From assembly GCA_003281185.1 (NCBI GenBank), contig QCCS01000002.1, positions 62,001-126,000 on the forward strand: a stretch of 64,000 bases of DNA, read 5' to 3'. Within the stretch, counting starts at the first letter, position 1, and every line of letters begins with the position of its first letter. Positions 21,526-32,014 of this stretch are shown one piece after another. The stretch is from Prochlorococcus sp. AG-347-M15 (lineage in GTDB: Bacteria; Cyanobacteriota; Cyanobacteriia; PCC-6307; Cyanobiaceae). Below the pieces are notes generated by a model. The model saw nothing but the letters and a program-made list of their open reading frames with translations. It searched no databases and had not been told where the DNA came from. A program made the translations under genes and the position numbers.

Positions 21526-22320
21526 ATGTCTGAAAGTTGCTGTAATACAAACACATCTAATAAAGCATCTAATCAATTCGATCATAAAGATGCGATTCAA
21601 GAAAGATATGGTTCAGCCGCACTAGAAAAAGAAAGTTGTCTTTGTACACCAGTTGGGTTTAATCCCGTTTTTCTTGAAGCAATTCCTCAAGAGGTTATAG
21701 AAAGAGATTATGGATGTGGGGATCCAACTAAATATGTACAAAAAAATGATATAGTCTTAGATCTTGGCAGTGGTAGCGGCAAAAATGCTTTTATTTGTGC
21801 CCAAATTGTTGGGAAAGAAGGGAAAGTTATTGGAGTTGATCAGAATCCTGATATGCTTTCTTTATCTAGATCAGCCTCTAAAGAAGTTACAAAAAATATA
21901 GGTTTCAACAATACAGAATTTCTAGAAGGTTCAATTGAAAAACTTGATGAATTAGATAAAGATTTAAGTCCATTAATCGCCGACAAATCAGTTGATATTA
22001 TTTTAAGTAATTGCGTTTTAAACTTGGTAAGTCCAGAATCTAGAAATAACCTTCTAAGAAATATAAAAAGAGTTTTAAACGATAATGGAAGAATTGCAAT
22101 TAGCGATATTGTCTCTAACAAAAAAGTTCCTTTAAGATTGCAAAATGATCATGATCTATGGACAGGATGTATTAGTGGAGCATGGTATGAACCAGACTTT
22201 ATAAGTGACTTTAAAGAACTAGGATTTAAAAATTTAGAATTTGCAGAAAGGAGTGCTGAACCTTGGAAAGTAATTGAGGATATAGAATTTAGAACTGTAA
22301 CTTTAGTAGGCAATATTTAA
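21526..22320 (+). CDS. ArsM-like SAM-dependent methyltransferase
   Basis: ERYGSAALEKESCLCTPVGFNP, VLDLGSGSGKNAFICAQIVG, LSNCVLNLVSPESRN. Confidence 0.85.
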   Translation: MSESCCNTNTSNKASNQFDHKDAIQERYGSAALEKESCLCTPVGFNPVFLEAIPQEVIERDYGCGDPTKYVQKNDIVLDLGSGSGKNAFICAQIVGKEGKVIGVDQNPDMLSLSRSASKEVTKNIGFNNTEFLEGSIEKLDELDKDLSPLIADKSVDIILSNCVLNLVSPESRNNLLRNIKRVLNDNGRIAISDIVSNKKVPLRLQNDHDLWTGCISGAWYEPDFISDFKELGFKNLEFAERSAEPWKVIEDIEFRTVTLVGNI

Positions 22321-22356
22321 AAAATTCAAGAGTTTAAAAATATAACTTTAATTTCC

Positions 22357-23580
22357 ATGAGAAATAATCTAAGAGATCAAATACCAGCATTAAAAAATAA
22401 GTATTATTTCAACTATGGAGGTCAAGGACCATTACCAAAATCTTCTTTAGAAGCAATAGTTAAAACGTGGGAAATTATCCAAGATTTAGGACCATTTACT
22501 AATAATATGTGGCCTTTTATTTACAAAGAAATATTGACCACAAAAAGGATCATTGCGCAAAAATTAGGTGTAAATTCAAAGAATGTAGCTTTAACCGAGA
22601 ATATCTCTTCCGGTATGATTTTGCCCTTTTGGGGAATAAAAGTAGAAGAGGGAGAAGAGCTGTTAATAAGTGACTGTGAACATCCTGGAGTAGTGGCTGC
22701 AAGTCGAGAATTTTGTAGAAGAAATAAATTAATATTCAAAATTTTGCCGATCCAAAAAATTAAAAATCTAAACGACGAAAATATAATTTTAGAGATTTTG
22801 AAAAATCTAAATAGTAAGACTAAGATACTAATTATTTCTCATATCTTATGGAACTTTGGATATAAAATTCCTTTAAAACAAATTTCTATCGAATTAAAAA
22901 ATAATCGAGCAGATTCTTATTTACTTGTTGATGGTGCTCAAACCTTTGGGCACATAAATATTGAAAAAGAAGTTTTTTATTCTGATTTATATTCAATAAC
23001 TTCTCATAAATGGGCATGCGGACCAGAAGGACTTGGAGCCATTTATGTCTCAGATAGATTTATTCATAAAACAGATCCAACAATAATTGGTTGGAAATCA
23101 TTAAAAAAAGAACAAGGCATTTATGAGCCTTCAGATAATCTTTTTCATGATGATGCAAGGAAGTTTGAAGTAGCTACATCTTGCATTCCTTTACTTGCAG
23201 GGCTTCGTAATTCTATAGATCTTTTGGATAAAGACTGCGATGAAAAAGAAAAAAGCGAAAATATCAAAAGATTAAGTGAGAAACTTTGGGATGAATTAAA
23301 TCAATTAAAGGGTGTTGAATTAGTTTTAGAAAAAAAGTACTTAAATGGGATAGTTAGTTTTAATATCGAAAATATTAAAGATAAGGATAAATTTGTAAAT
23401 AAACTTGGAGAAAAGAAAATTTGGATTAGAGTTTTAGAAGATCCAAAATGGTTTAGAGCATGCGTACATCAAATGACTACAGAAGCTGAAATTAATTTAC
23501 TTTCTGAAGAAATTAAAAATTACCAGGGTATTTCTGAGCTATCCCAAGCAATAAATTTTCCAGTAGATTCCGGGGATTGA
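22357..23580 (+). CDS. class V aminotransferase / cysteine desulfurase-like
   Basis: YYFNYGGQGPLPKSSLEAI, LLVDGAQTFGHI, SITSHKWACGPEGLGAIYV. Confidence 0.9.
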   Translation: MRNNLRDQIPALKNKYYFNYGGQGPLPKSSLEAIVKTWEIIQDLGPFTNNMWPFIYKEILTTKRIIAQKLGVNSKNVALTENISSGMILPFWGIKVEEGEELLISDCEHPGVVAASREFCRRNKLIFKILPIQKIKNLNDENIILEILKNLNSKTKILIISHILWNFGYKIPLKQISIELKNNRADSYLLVDGAQTFGHINIEKEVFYSDLYSITSHKWACGPEGLGAIYVSDRFIHKTDPTIIGWKSLKKEQGIYEPSDNLFHDDARKFEVATSCIPLLAGLRNSIDLLDKDCDEKEKSENIKRLSEKLWDELNQLKGVELVLEKKYLNGIVSFNIENIKDKDKFVNKLGEKKIWIRVLEDPKWFRACVHQMTTEAEINLLSEEIKNYQGISELSQAINFPVDSGD

Positions 23581-24224
23581 TTTTTAATAATATTGATCAA
23601 AAATTGGGAGGATTTTTGTTTACTAAATAATTTATGTTCTGGAACAAATTTATGAAAAGGTCTAGATAAATCAGTATCTACTGTTCCTGGATGAAGCAAT
23701 GTGATAGTAGCCTTTGGGAAACGTCTAGCCCATTCAATACTTAAAGATTTAAAAAACTGATTTTGCGCAGATTTTGCAGCTCTATATGAATACCAACCTC
23801 CAGTTTGATTATCTCCAATGCTACCAACTCTTGCACTTATACTTGCAAAATTAAAATCCAAATCTTTTGGTATAAATTCTTCAATCGCTTTAGCTAATAA
23901 AATAGGAGAAAAGGCGTTTATTGAAAAACTTTCCATCATATTTTTTTTATCAAGATGTTGTAATCTTTTTTCTGGTTGAAGAGAATCACTATGAAGTCTA
24001 CCTGTAGCATTAACAACTAGCCTTAATTTTGAAGGCTGATTTGATATTTTATTTTTCAACTGCAACAGGGATTGAGAATCCTCTATATCTAATTCCCAAA
24101 AAGAATTAAATTCACTTTTTCTTCCGCACAAAACAACTTCTAAATCTTTTTCACTTTTACTCAGATCTTTAGCTATTTGGGTTCCAATCCCACCTGCGCC
24201 TACAACTAAAGCTAAGCCTTTCAT
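23520..24224 (-). CDS. short-chain dehydrogenase/reductase
   Basis: LVVGAGGIGTQIAKDL, YSYRAAKSAQNQFFKSLSIEW, LHPGTVDTDLS. Confidence 0.88.
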   Translation of the reverse strand: MKGLALVVGAGGIGTQIAKDLSKSEKDLEVVLCGRKSEFNSFWELDIEDSQSLLQLKNKISNQPSKLRLVVNATGRLHSDSLQPEKRLQHLDKKNMMESFSINAFSPILLAKAIEEFIPKDLDFNFASISARVGSIGDNQTGGWYSYRAAKSAQNQFFKSLSIEWARRFPKATITLLHPGTVDTDLSRPFHKFVPEHKLFSKQKSSQFLINIIKNQSPESTGKFIAWDSSEIPW

Positions 24225-24305
24225 TTTATTAAAAATAACTCAATCAATTCTAAGAAACTTTTCTTGTGATTTGCGTAAAGATCTTTCTTATTTGATTAGG
24301 AAATT

Positions 24306-25841
24306 TTATTCAGATTTTCTTTTTTCTTTTAATAATTTATAAGCTATTTTTCTATCATCAAAATTAATAACTTTATCATTGAGAATTTGGTAGTCTTCAT
24401 GTCCTTTTCCTGCAATTAAAACAATATCTTCTTTATTGGCAAATTTAATAGATTTATTTATTGCTTTAAATCTATCAATCTCAATTGTTATTTTTTCTCT
24501 TTTTTTTATACCCATCAAAATATCATTTACTATCTTCTGGGGTTCTTCTGATCTTGGATTATCTGAAGTTATAAAAAGTTGATCAGAAAACTCTTCAGCT
24601 ATTGATCCCATTAAAGGCCTTTTACCAAGATCTCGATCTCCTCCACAGCCAAAAACAGTAATGAGTTTTCCCTTACAAAGTTTTTTAATTGATTGCAAAA
24701 CTTTTTTCAATCCATCAGGCGTGTGGGCATAATCAACAATTACTGTTGGAAGTGATCTTGAAACGTAATCATTATCAATTTCTATTTTCTCCATTCGCCC
24801 AGGAGCGCCAGGGAAAGATCGTATTAATTTTGATAGATCTTTTAAAGAAAAATTAAGTTTATACAAAATTGTTATTGCTTGAATCGCATTCATTAAATTA
24901 AATTCTCCAACAAGTGGAACAAAAAGTTGAATTTTTTCCTTTGGTGTATGAAAAATGCAGGTTGAGCCATTTTCAGTAAATTTTTTATCTGTTACGAAAA
25001 AAAAATCATGATTTTTAAATTCACTTTCAGTAATCTTTGTAGACACTAATGAAGATCTTTTTTCAAGATCAGACGATAATTTAGATATCCAAGGGTCATC
25101 GTGATTTAATACAGAAATTCCATACTTTTCTATTAAATAAGGTGGGAAAAACAATTTTCTTTTTGTTTGAAAATAAGATTCCATATCTGAGTGATAATCA
25201 AGATGATCTTGAGTTAAATTAGTAAAAATAGCAGCCTCAAATTCGCATCCTGATATCCTCTTTTGAGCAATAGAATGAGAACTTACCTCTAATATCGCGA
25301 ATTCAGATTCTGCCTCAACAGCAGCATTTAATTTCTTTTGAAGTTTATCGGCGAAATCAGTTGTATGAGAAGCCACTTCTGAGAAGCCAGGCCATCTATT
25401 AAACAAGGTCCCAAATAATGCAGTTTTTTTACCTAATTTTTTTAAAAGATATTCCAATAAGAAAGTAATTGTCGTTTTTCCATTTGTACCAGTAACACCA
25501 ATAAGTTTAAGTTTTCTAGAAGGCCTATTCCAAAACTCAGCGATAATTTGACCAAAAAAATAATCTAAATTATCCTCAATAACCAAAATCCTTTCTCGAT
25601 CAATTGATCCAATTTTCTCTTTTGCAGCAGACCCAATAATGGCAGCCTCCGCGCCATTTTCAATTGCCTCATTACAAAACTTTCCTCCATCAACATTTAA
25701 ACCAGGCATTCCTAAAAATAAAGTTCCTTTTTGTACTTCTTTAGAGTTAAAAGAAATATTATTGATTTCATGATCTATTAACTCTAATGAAGGAATAATT
25801 CCTACCAAATCTAAAAGTTTATGTAATTTTATAGATCTCAT
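24306..25841 (-). CDS. murE: UDP-N-acetylmuramoyl-L-alanyl-D-glutamate ligase MurE
   Basis: GVTGTNGKTTITFLLEYLL, HTTDFADKLQ, VDYAHTPDGLKKVL, TSDNPRSEEP. Confidence 0.96.
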   Translation of the reverse strand: MRSIKLHKLLDLVGIIPSLELIDHEINNISFNSKEVQKGTLFLGMPGLNVDGGKFCNEAIENGAEAAIIGSAAKEKIGSIDRERILVIEDNLDYFFGQIIAEFWNRPSRKLKLIGVTGTNGKTTITFLLEYLLKKLGKKTALFGTLFNRWPGFSEVASHTTDFADKLQKKLNAAVEAESEFAILEVSSHSIAQKRISGCEFEAAIFTNLTQDHLDYHSDMESYFQTKRKLFFPPYLIEKYGISVLNHDDPWISKLSSDLEKRSSLVSTKITESEFKNHDFFFVTDKKFTENGSTCIFHTPKEKIQLFVPLVGEFNLMNAIQAITILYKLNFSLKDLSKLIRSFPGAPGRMEKIEIDNDYVSRSLPTVIVDYAHTPDGLKKVLQSIKKLCKGKLITVFGCGGDRDLGKRPLMGSIAEEFSDQLFITSDNPRSEEPQKIVNDILMGIKKREKITIEIDRFKAINKSIKFANKEDIVLIAGKGHEDYQILNDKVINFDDRKIAYKLLKEKRKSE

Positions 25842-25849
25842 ATAAAAAA

Positions 25850-26152
25850 TTATTTCTCCAGAATGGCACTAATATTTTTTTGAAACCAATTCTTTAATTG
25901 ATCATCTTTTAATCTTGGAGAAATGCGAGGCAATTCTATGATCTCCTCGAACCTAATTCTTTCAACAGCAATAACAGGAACTTCATAATCATATTTTTTA
26001 TATTTATGTTTATATAAATCGACCCTATCAATATCAATTTCTTTAAGCTCCTCTAGATTAGGTAATAACTCATAAAGATTTATTTTTGCAAGTTTGTTTT
26101 TTAATGAATCACAAAGGCAACATCCCTGCCTAACAAAAATAAATATTTTCAT
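25850..26152 (-). CDS. glutaredoxin-like DUF836 family
   Basis: IFVRQGCCLCDSLKNKL...YEVPVIAVERIRF. Confidence 0.8.
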   Translation of the reverse strand: MKIFIFVRQGCCLCDSLKNKLAKINLYELLPNLEELKEIDIDRVDLYKHKYKKYDYEVPVIAVERIRFEEIIELPRISPRLKDDQLKNWFQKNISAILEK

Positions 26153-26156
26153 TCAT

Positions 26157-26393
26157 TTAGTCAGGCACAGGGTCACATCCACAGGGAGTTAAAGGATGAC
26201 ATCTACTTAATCTTTTTAAAGTTAACCACCCTCCCTTCCAAGGACCATGTCTAGTAATTGCCTCATATCCATAAGAGCTGCAACTTGGAATAAATCTGCA
26301 TCTTGGTCCAAAAAAAGGAGAAAACCACTTTTGATAAAACGAAATCATAAAAAGAAGTATAGAAGTAATTGATTTATTAATAGTTTTGAACAC
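26157..26393 (-). CDS. yidD: membrane protein insertion efficiency factor YidD
   Basis: [49 protein letters not shown]. Confidence 0.95.
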   Translation of the reverse strand: MFKTINKSITSILLFMISFYQKWFSPFFGPRCRFIPSCSSYGYEAITRHGPWKGGWLTLKRLSRCHPLTPCGCDPVPD

Positions 26394-26488
26394 TTTAATG
26401 ATGTAAAATAATAATTCCAGTAGTAATTAGTTTAATTGAATTTAATCAATTATCCAATTTATTGCAATTTTCTATTTAATTTAAAATT

Positions 26489-27097
26489 ATGTCAAGATAC
26501 CGCGGCCCCAGATTAAGGGTTACGCGTCGCTTGGGAGAACTACCAGGTCTCACCAGGAAAGCTTCAAAGAAGTCTAATCCTCCAGGTCAGCACGGCCAAG
26601 CCCGTCGCAAGCGATCAGAATATGCAATTCGTCTAGAAGAAAAGCAGAAACTTAGGTTTAATTATGGAGTTTCTGAAAAACAACTAGTACGTTATGTAAA
26701 AAAAGCTAGAGCTCAAGAAGGATCTACAGGTACTAACCTACTAAGACTTTTAGAAAACAGACTTGATAATGTTTGTTTTAGATTAGGTTTTGGAGGTACC
26801 ATTCCAGGCTCAAGACAATTAGTAAATCATGGCCATGTAACCGTTAATGGGAAGGTTCTTGATATTGCTGGTTATCAATGCAAATCAGGCGATGTAATCG
26901 GAATTAAAGAAAACAAAGCAAGCAAAAAACTTGTAGAAGGTAATATAGAATTCCCTGGCTTAGCAAATGTCCCGCCTCATCTTGATTTAGACAAGCCTAA
27001 ATTAACGGGAAAAATAAATGGGAAATGCGATAGAGAGTGGGTGGCTCTTGAAATAAACGAACTACTAGTTGTTGAATATTATTCAAGAAAAGTTTAA
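26489..27097 (+). CDS. rpsD: 30S ribosomal protein S4
   Basis: [22 protein letters not shown]...[24 protein letters not shown]. Confidence 0.98.
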   Translation: MSRYRGPRLRVTRRLGELPGLTRKASKKSNPPGQHGQARRKRSEYAIRLEEKQKLRFNYGVSEKQLVRYVKKARAQEGSTGTNLLRLLENRLDNVCFRLGFGGTIPGSRQLVNHGHVTVNGKVLDIAGYQCKSGDVIGIKENKASKKLVEGNIEFPGLANVPPHLDLDKPKLTGKINGKCDREWVALEINELLVVEYYSRKV

Positions 27098-27173
27098 TAC
27101 TACTTTTCTTTGGATTATTAAATCTCTCATTTTTTAAAAGAGAGATTTAATTTAATTCTTATTTTTAAAAATA

Positions 27174-28337
27174 ATGGGAAATAAGGAAAATAATATAAAA
27201 AAGCCAGGTTTTAAGACCTTATCTATTCACCATGGGGAAACATTTGCTGAAGAAACTGGATGCGTTATGCCTCCTATTTTTTCTACATCTACTTTCAAAC
27301 ATGGAAATAAAGATAATTTCGACTATACCAGATCAGGCAATCCAAACTTTAGAATTCTAGAAAACATCCTTAAATCAATAGAAGATTCTAAATACTGTAC
27401 AGTTTTTGGATCTGGAATTAGCGCGGTAACTGCAATTTCATCAACACTAAAATCAGGTGACAAGATACTCTGCGAGTCAAATCTCTATGGTTGTACAGTG
27501 AGGATGTTCGAAAAAGTTTTCAAGAAATTTGGACTAGAAGTTTTATACACAGATTTTACAAACGAAAATAATATCAAAAAGATTTCCAACTTCAAGCCAA
27601 CCCTGATATGGCTAGAAAGTCCAACTAATCCACTTTTGAAAGTACTTGATATTAAGGCAATTTGTGATGAGGCGAATAAACTCGAAATACCAGTAGTTGT
27701 AGACAACACATTTTCTACAGCGCTTATTCAAAAACCATTGGACCTTGGTGCAACACTATCGGTTGTAAGCACAACAAAATTCATTAATGGACATAGTGAC
27801 GCACTTGGCGGAGCAGTACTGACAAATAATGAGGAATGGAATAGTAAGATGCTTTTCTCTCAAAAAGCTCTCGGGCTTCAACCATCTCCTTTTGATAGTT
27901 GGCTCATTACGAGAGGAGTAAAAACTCTTCCTTTAAGAATCGAACAACAAACTAAAAGTGCAGAATTTATTTCTGAAGAATTAGGTAATTATAAAATTAT
28001 TAATAAAGTAATTTATCCTTTCAATCAAGAACATCCGCAATTTAATTTAGCAAAATCGCAAATGAAATCTGGAGGTTCAATGATCACCCTAAAATTAAAT
28101 CTAAATAAAGAGGATACTTTTAAATTTTGCAAATCTCTCAAATATTTCTCTCTAGCTGAAAGCCTTGGAGGAGTTGAAAGTTTAATTTGTCACCCTGCAA
28201 CGATGACTCATGCTTCTGTTGATGACAAAACAAAAAATCTACTAGGGATAGATGATACTCTTGTAAGATTATCAATTGGATGTGAAGATACAAACGATTT
28301 AATCTCGGACATTTTATTTGCTTTAAATAAATTCTGA
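27174..28337 (+). CDS. trans-sulfuration PLP enzyme (cystathionine gamma-synthase/beta-lyase family)
   Basis: FDYTRSGNPNFRILE, VVDNTFSTALIQKPLDLGA, STTKFINGHSDALGG. Confidence 0.9.
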   Translation: MGNKENNIKKPGFKTLSIHHGETFAEETGCVMPPIFSTSTFKHGNKDNFDYTRSGNPNFRILENILKSIEDSKYCTVFGSGISAVTAISSTLKSGDKILCESNLYGCTVRMFEKVFKKFGLEVLYTDFTNENNIKKISNFKPTLIWLESPTNPLLKVLDIKAICDEANKLEIPVVVDNTFSTALIQKPLDLGATLSVVSTTKFINGHSDALGGAVLTNNEEWNSKMLFSQKALGLQPSPFDSWLITRGVKTLPLRIEQQTKSAEFISEELGNYKIINKVIYPFNQEHPQFNLAKSQMKSGGSMITLKLNLNKEDTFKFCKSLKYFSLAESLGGVESLICHPATMTHASVDDKTKNLLGIDDTLVRLSIGCEDTNDLISDILFALNKF

Positions 28338-28340
28338 AAA

Positions 28341-29810
28341 TTGAGAGATTTACTTAAAAAACCTATATGGAAAAATTTAGAGTTGGGATATGCAATTCCT
28401 GATAGTATTCATGCCGTTTCTGTAGCATTACCAACTTGGAATGATGTAATAAATTACGAGGAAAAAGATCAAGAATGCATGAATTTATTGAAGTCCATTT
28501 ACCCACGATTCGGGCTAAACCCCATAGTGAAAAGATTATGCGAAAAAGTAAAAAAGCAAAATTACTACGACAATAAAAGTATCTGGCCATATCCGAATGA
28601 AAGCATAGCTTTTAAAGCTAAAAAATACATTGATAGAAATACTTCTGAACAATTCTCCTTAATAGAAAAAAGAGATAATTTAGCTTTCTTAATAACTGAA
28701 AAAGAAGGAAGTATTTATGCAAAATATTTTTGGCAACATACTGGGCTTGGTCTATCTTCAAGAGCTGCCGCTATAGAACTAGGTCTTGAAGATTGCCCTC
28801 CAAAATCTTACGTAAATGAATGTTCTCAAAGAATAAAAAATAGAATTTCTAAATCTGCAAAAATTGACTCTAATGATATTCACTTAACTTCATCTGGAAT
28901 GTCTGCATTGCATACATCATTAGAAATCATATATAAATTATTTCCAGCTAAACCAACACTCCAAGTTGGTTTTCCATATGTAGATGTACTTAAATTACCA
29001 ATGAAAATCTTTCATGGAGCAAAGTTAATTACAGAAGAAAATTGCGAGGATATTGAATTAGAAATCAAAAGAATAAATCCATCAGCATTAATTATTGAAC
29101 TTCCAAGTAATCCAATGCTCAAATGTGTAAACATTAAAAAAATTTCAAAAATTGCAAAAAAGCTAAATATTCCTTTAATTGTTGACGATACAATTGGTTC
29201 GAATTTAAATATAAATTCCATAGAACATGCAGATATAGTTTTTACTTCACTTACAAAAGTTTTTTCAGGTAGTGGAGATATTCTTGCCGGATCATTAATA
29301 CTAAATCCAAAAAGCAAATGGATTGATCAGTTTAGAAATGCATTAAACGAGATTAAAATTCCAATACTTTCCGATGGAGATGTAGTTTATCTAGAGAAAG
29401 TTAGTAGAGATGTAAATCAAAGAGTTTTTGAACAAAATAAAGCATGTTTAGAATTAAAAAAAAGATTAGAGACTCATAGCGAGATTAAAAATATTTTCCA
29501 TCCTGAAAATTGTCCAAATTTTAATTCTTTACTTACTTCTGATGGAGGATACGGCTGCTTATTATCATTCGAATTAAATGGAGGATTGAACAAAGCAAAA
29601 AAATTTTATGATTCTCTAAAAGTATCTAAAGGACCCAGTTTAGGTACAAAATTTACTCTAGTTTGTCCTTATGTTTTACTTGCTCATTATGACGAGTTGG
29701 ATTGGGCTGAAAGTTTTGGTATACCCTCGCACTTAATTAGAGTATCAGTTGGATTAGAAGACCAAGATCAATTATGGAAGACCTTTTCTGAAGCACTAAA
29801 TAATTTCTAA
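28341..29810 (+). CDS. second trans-sulfuration PLP enzyme, divergent MetB-like, TTG start
   Basis: IHLTSSGMSALHTSLEI, LIVDDTIGSNLN, FTSLTKVFSGSGDILAGS; tandem with the previous gene. Confidence 0.82.
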   Translation: MRDLLKKPIWKNLELGYAIPDSIHAVSVALPTWNDVINYEEKDQECMNLLKSIYPRFGLNPIVKRLCEKVKKQNYYDNKSIWPYPNESIAFKAKKYIDRNTSEQFSLIEKRDNLAFLITEKEGSIYAKYFWQHTGLGLSSRAAAIELGLEDCPPKSYVNECSQRIKNRISKSAKIDSNDIHLTSSGMSALHTSLEIIYKLFPAKPTLQVGFPYVDVLKLPMKIFHGAKLITEENCEDIELEIKRINPSALIIELPSNPMLKCVNIKKISKIAKKLNIPLIVDDTIGSNLNINSIEHADIVFTSLTKVFSGSGDILAGSLILNPKSKWIDQFRNALNEIKIPILSDGDVVYLEKVSRDVNQRVFEQNKACLELKKRLETHSEIKNIFHPENCPNFNSLLTSDGGYGCLLSFELNGGLNKAKKFYDSLKVSKGPSLGTKFTLVCPYVLLAHYDELDWAESFGIPSHLIRVSVGLEDQDQLWKTFSEALNNF

Positions 29811-29894
29811 ATTCCTAGTATTTACCGTATAGAAACTTTTATACTCTTTTTCTGAATAATAGTTAGTATTAATATATATTTTCTTAATATATAA

Positions 29895-30881
29895 ATGGCA
29901 AAAATTTATGAGGACAACAGTTTTGCTATTGGAAACACTCCATTAGTAAAATTAAAATCAGTTACTAAAAACGCGAAAGCTACAGTACTTGCAAAAATTG
30001 AAGGTAGAAACCCCGCTTATAGTGTCAAATGTAGGATTGGCGCAAACATGATCTGGGATGCAGAGAAAAGTGGGAAACTTACAAAAGACAAAACTATTGT
30101 TGAGCCAACTTCTGGAAATACAGGAATTGCTCTAGCTTTTACTGCTTCAGCAAGAGGTTATAAACTCATCCTTACAATGCCAGAATCCATGTCAATTGAA
30201 AGAAGAAGGGTTATGGCAGTGTTGGGTGCTGAAATTGTTTTAACAGAAGCATCTAAAGGTATGCCTGGAGCAATAGCTAAGGCTAAAGAAATTGCAGAAA
30301 GTAATCCTTCTCAATATTTCATGCCAGGTCAATTTGATAATCCAGCAAACCCTGAAATTCATTTCAAAACTACTGGACCAGAAATCTGGGATGATTGCGA
30401 TGGTGAAATTGATGTCTTAGTTGCAGGGGTTGGAACTGGCGGCACAATTACAGGAGTTTCAAGATACATTAAGCAAGAAAAGGGCAAAAATATTACTTCT
30501 GTAGCAGTAGAACCATCACATAGTCCTGTTATCACACAGACAATGAATGGAGAAGAGGTTAAATCTGGACCACATAAAATTCAAGGAATTGGAGCAGGAT
30601 TTATTCCTAAGAACCTTGACTTATCAATTGTTGATAAGGTTGAGCAGGTGACAAATGACGAGTCAATCGAGATGGCTCTTAGGTTAGCTAAAGAGGAAGG
30701 TCTATTAGTAGGAATATCTTGTGGGGCTGCCGCTGCTGCTGCTGTAAGATTAGCTGAACAAGACGAATATGCTGGGAAAACTATTGTAGTTGTTCTACCT
30801 GATTTAGCAGAGAGATATTTATCATCAATTATGTTTACTGAAGTTCCAAGCGGAATCATTCAAGAACCAGTCAAAGCCTAA
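29895..30881 (+). CDS. cysK: cysteine synthase
   Basis: [42 protein letters not shown]. Confidence 0.96.
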   Translation: MAKIYEDNSFAIGNTPLVKLKSVTKNAKATVLAKIEGRNPAYSVKCRIGANMIWDAEKSGKLTKDKTIVEPTSGNTGIALAFTASARGYKLILTMPESMSIERRRVMAVLGAEIVLTEASKGMPGAIAKAKEIAESNPSQYFMPGQFDNPANPEIHFKTTGPEIWDDCDGEIDVLVAGVGTGGTITGVSRYIKQEKGKNITSVAVEPSHSPVITQTMNGEEVKSGPHKIQGIGAGFIPKNLDLSIVDKVEQVTNDESIEMALRLAKEEGLLVGISCGAAAAAAVRLAEQDEYAGKTIVVVLPDLAERYLSSIMFTEVPSGIIQEPVKA

Positions 30882-30883
30882 AT

Positions 30884-32008
30884 CTATTTTTTCTCCAGTA
30901 ATGAATCTGGTGAAATATACATCGCATCGCCATAAGAGAAAAATCTAAATTTTTCTTTTATGGCTTTTTTATACAAATCTAATAATCTTTCTCTACCAAT
31001 CATTGCACTTACTAAAAGTAATAATGAACTTTTAGGAAGATGAAAATTAGTTAATAATCCATCCACTACCTTAAATTTATAACCTGGCTTAATTACTAAA
31101 TCCACGTACTTCGCTATGGGAATATAGTCATTAATTTCGTGAGAATAACAACTTTCAAGAGCTCTCACGCTAGTTGTCCCAATAGCAATTATTCTTCTAT
31201 CTGTTTTCTTTATTTTTTTTATTTCCTCCACTACTTCCTTATTAACACTTACCCATTCTTTATGAAGTTTTAAGTTACTTAGATCTTCTTGATCAATTGG
31301 TTTGAATGTTCCATAGCCCACGTGCAAAGTTATCGGTAAAATTATTACTCCTTTTTTTTTTAGATTAGAAATAAGACTTTTGCTTAAGTGTAAACCAGCA
31401 GTTGGCGCAGCAACGGCACCTGGATTAGTTGCATACTCAGTTTGATAACTATTCTCATGAAAAGATTCTTCTTCAGTATTTTTTATATAAGGCGGGAGAG
31501 GGATTTCCCCGTATTTATCAAGAAGATCATTCATTGAATTAAGATCAGTTATATTTTCAGGGAATTTAATAAATCTCCCTCCAGTTTCTTCATCAACCCC
31601 ATCAACCATCAAATTAATATCTTGCGCAGAAGGAGATTTTAATATTATTTTTCTATTTATTTTTAACTTTTTCGCTGGCTTTGCCAAACATAACCAAACA
31701 CATTCATGGGATCTTTCTAAGACTAATAATTCGACTAACGTTCCATTTTCTAATTCAACCTTTAACCTAGCTTTCATTACCTTAGTATTGTTAACAACTA
31801 CAAGATCGCCTTCTCTAAATTCATTTAAAAGATTCTTAGTAAATTTATTAGTTAAGCAGTCTTTTTCTAAAACACTATTTCTAACTATCATCAATCTTGA
31901 TTCATGCCTAATTGGAGAAGGTTTACTAGCAATTAATGAAGGATCAAGTAAATAATCATAAGATTCAAGCCTATAATCTCTTTCGTCTTTATTAATTTGA
32001 GAAATCAA
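30884..32008 (-). CDS. queA: S-adenosylmethionine:tRNA ribosyltransferase-isomerase QueA
   Basis: YDYLLDPSLIASKPSPIRHESRLM, NPGAVAAPTAGLHLSKSL, HVGYGTFKPI. Confidence 0.96.
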   Translation of the reverse strand: MISQINKDERDYRLESYDYLLDPSLIASKPSPIRHESRLMIVRNSVLEKDCLTNKFTKNLLNEFREGDLVVVNNTKVMKARLKVELENGTLVELLVLERSHECVWLCLAKPAKKLKINRKIILKSPSAQDINLMVDGVDEETGGRFIKFPENITDLNSMNDLLDKYGEIPLPPYIKNTEEESFHENSYQTEYATNPGAVAAPTAGLHLSKSLISNLKKKGVIILPITLHVGYGTFKPIDQEDLSNLKLHKEWVSVNKEVVEEIKKIKKTDRRIIAIGTTSVRALESCYSHEINDYIPIAKYVDLVIKPGYKFKVVDGLLTNFHLPKSSLLLLVSAMIGRERLLDLYKKAIKEKFRFFSYGDAMYISPDSLLEKK

Positions 32009-32014
32009 TTAAAT

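Noticed and set aside
30581-30859. Antisense ORF in cysK
   Set aside because: Ala/Ser-rich antisense of a conserved sequence, no independent support.
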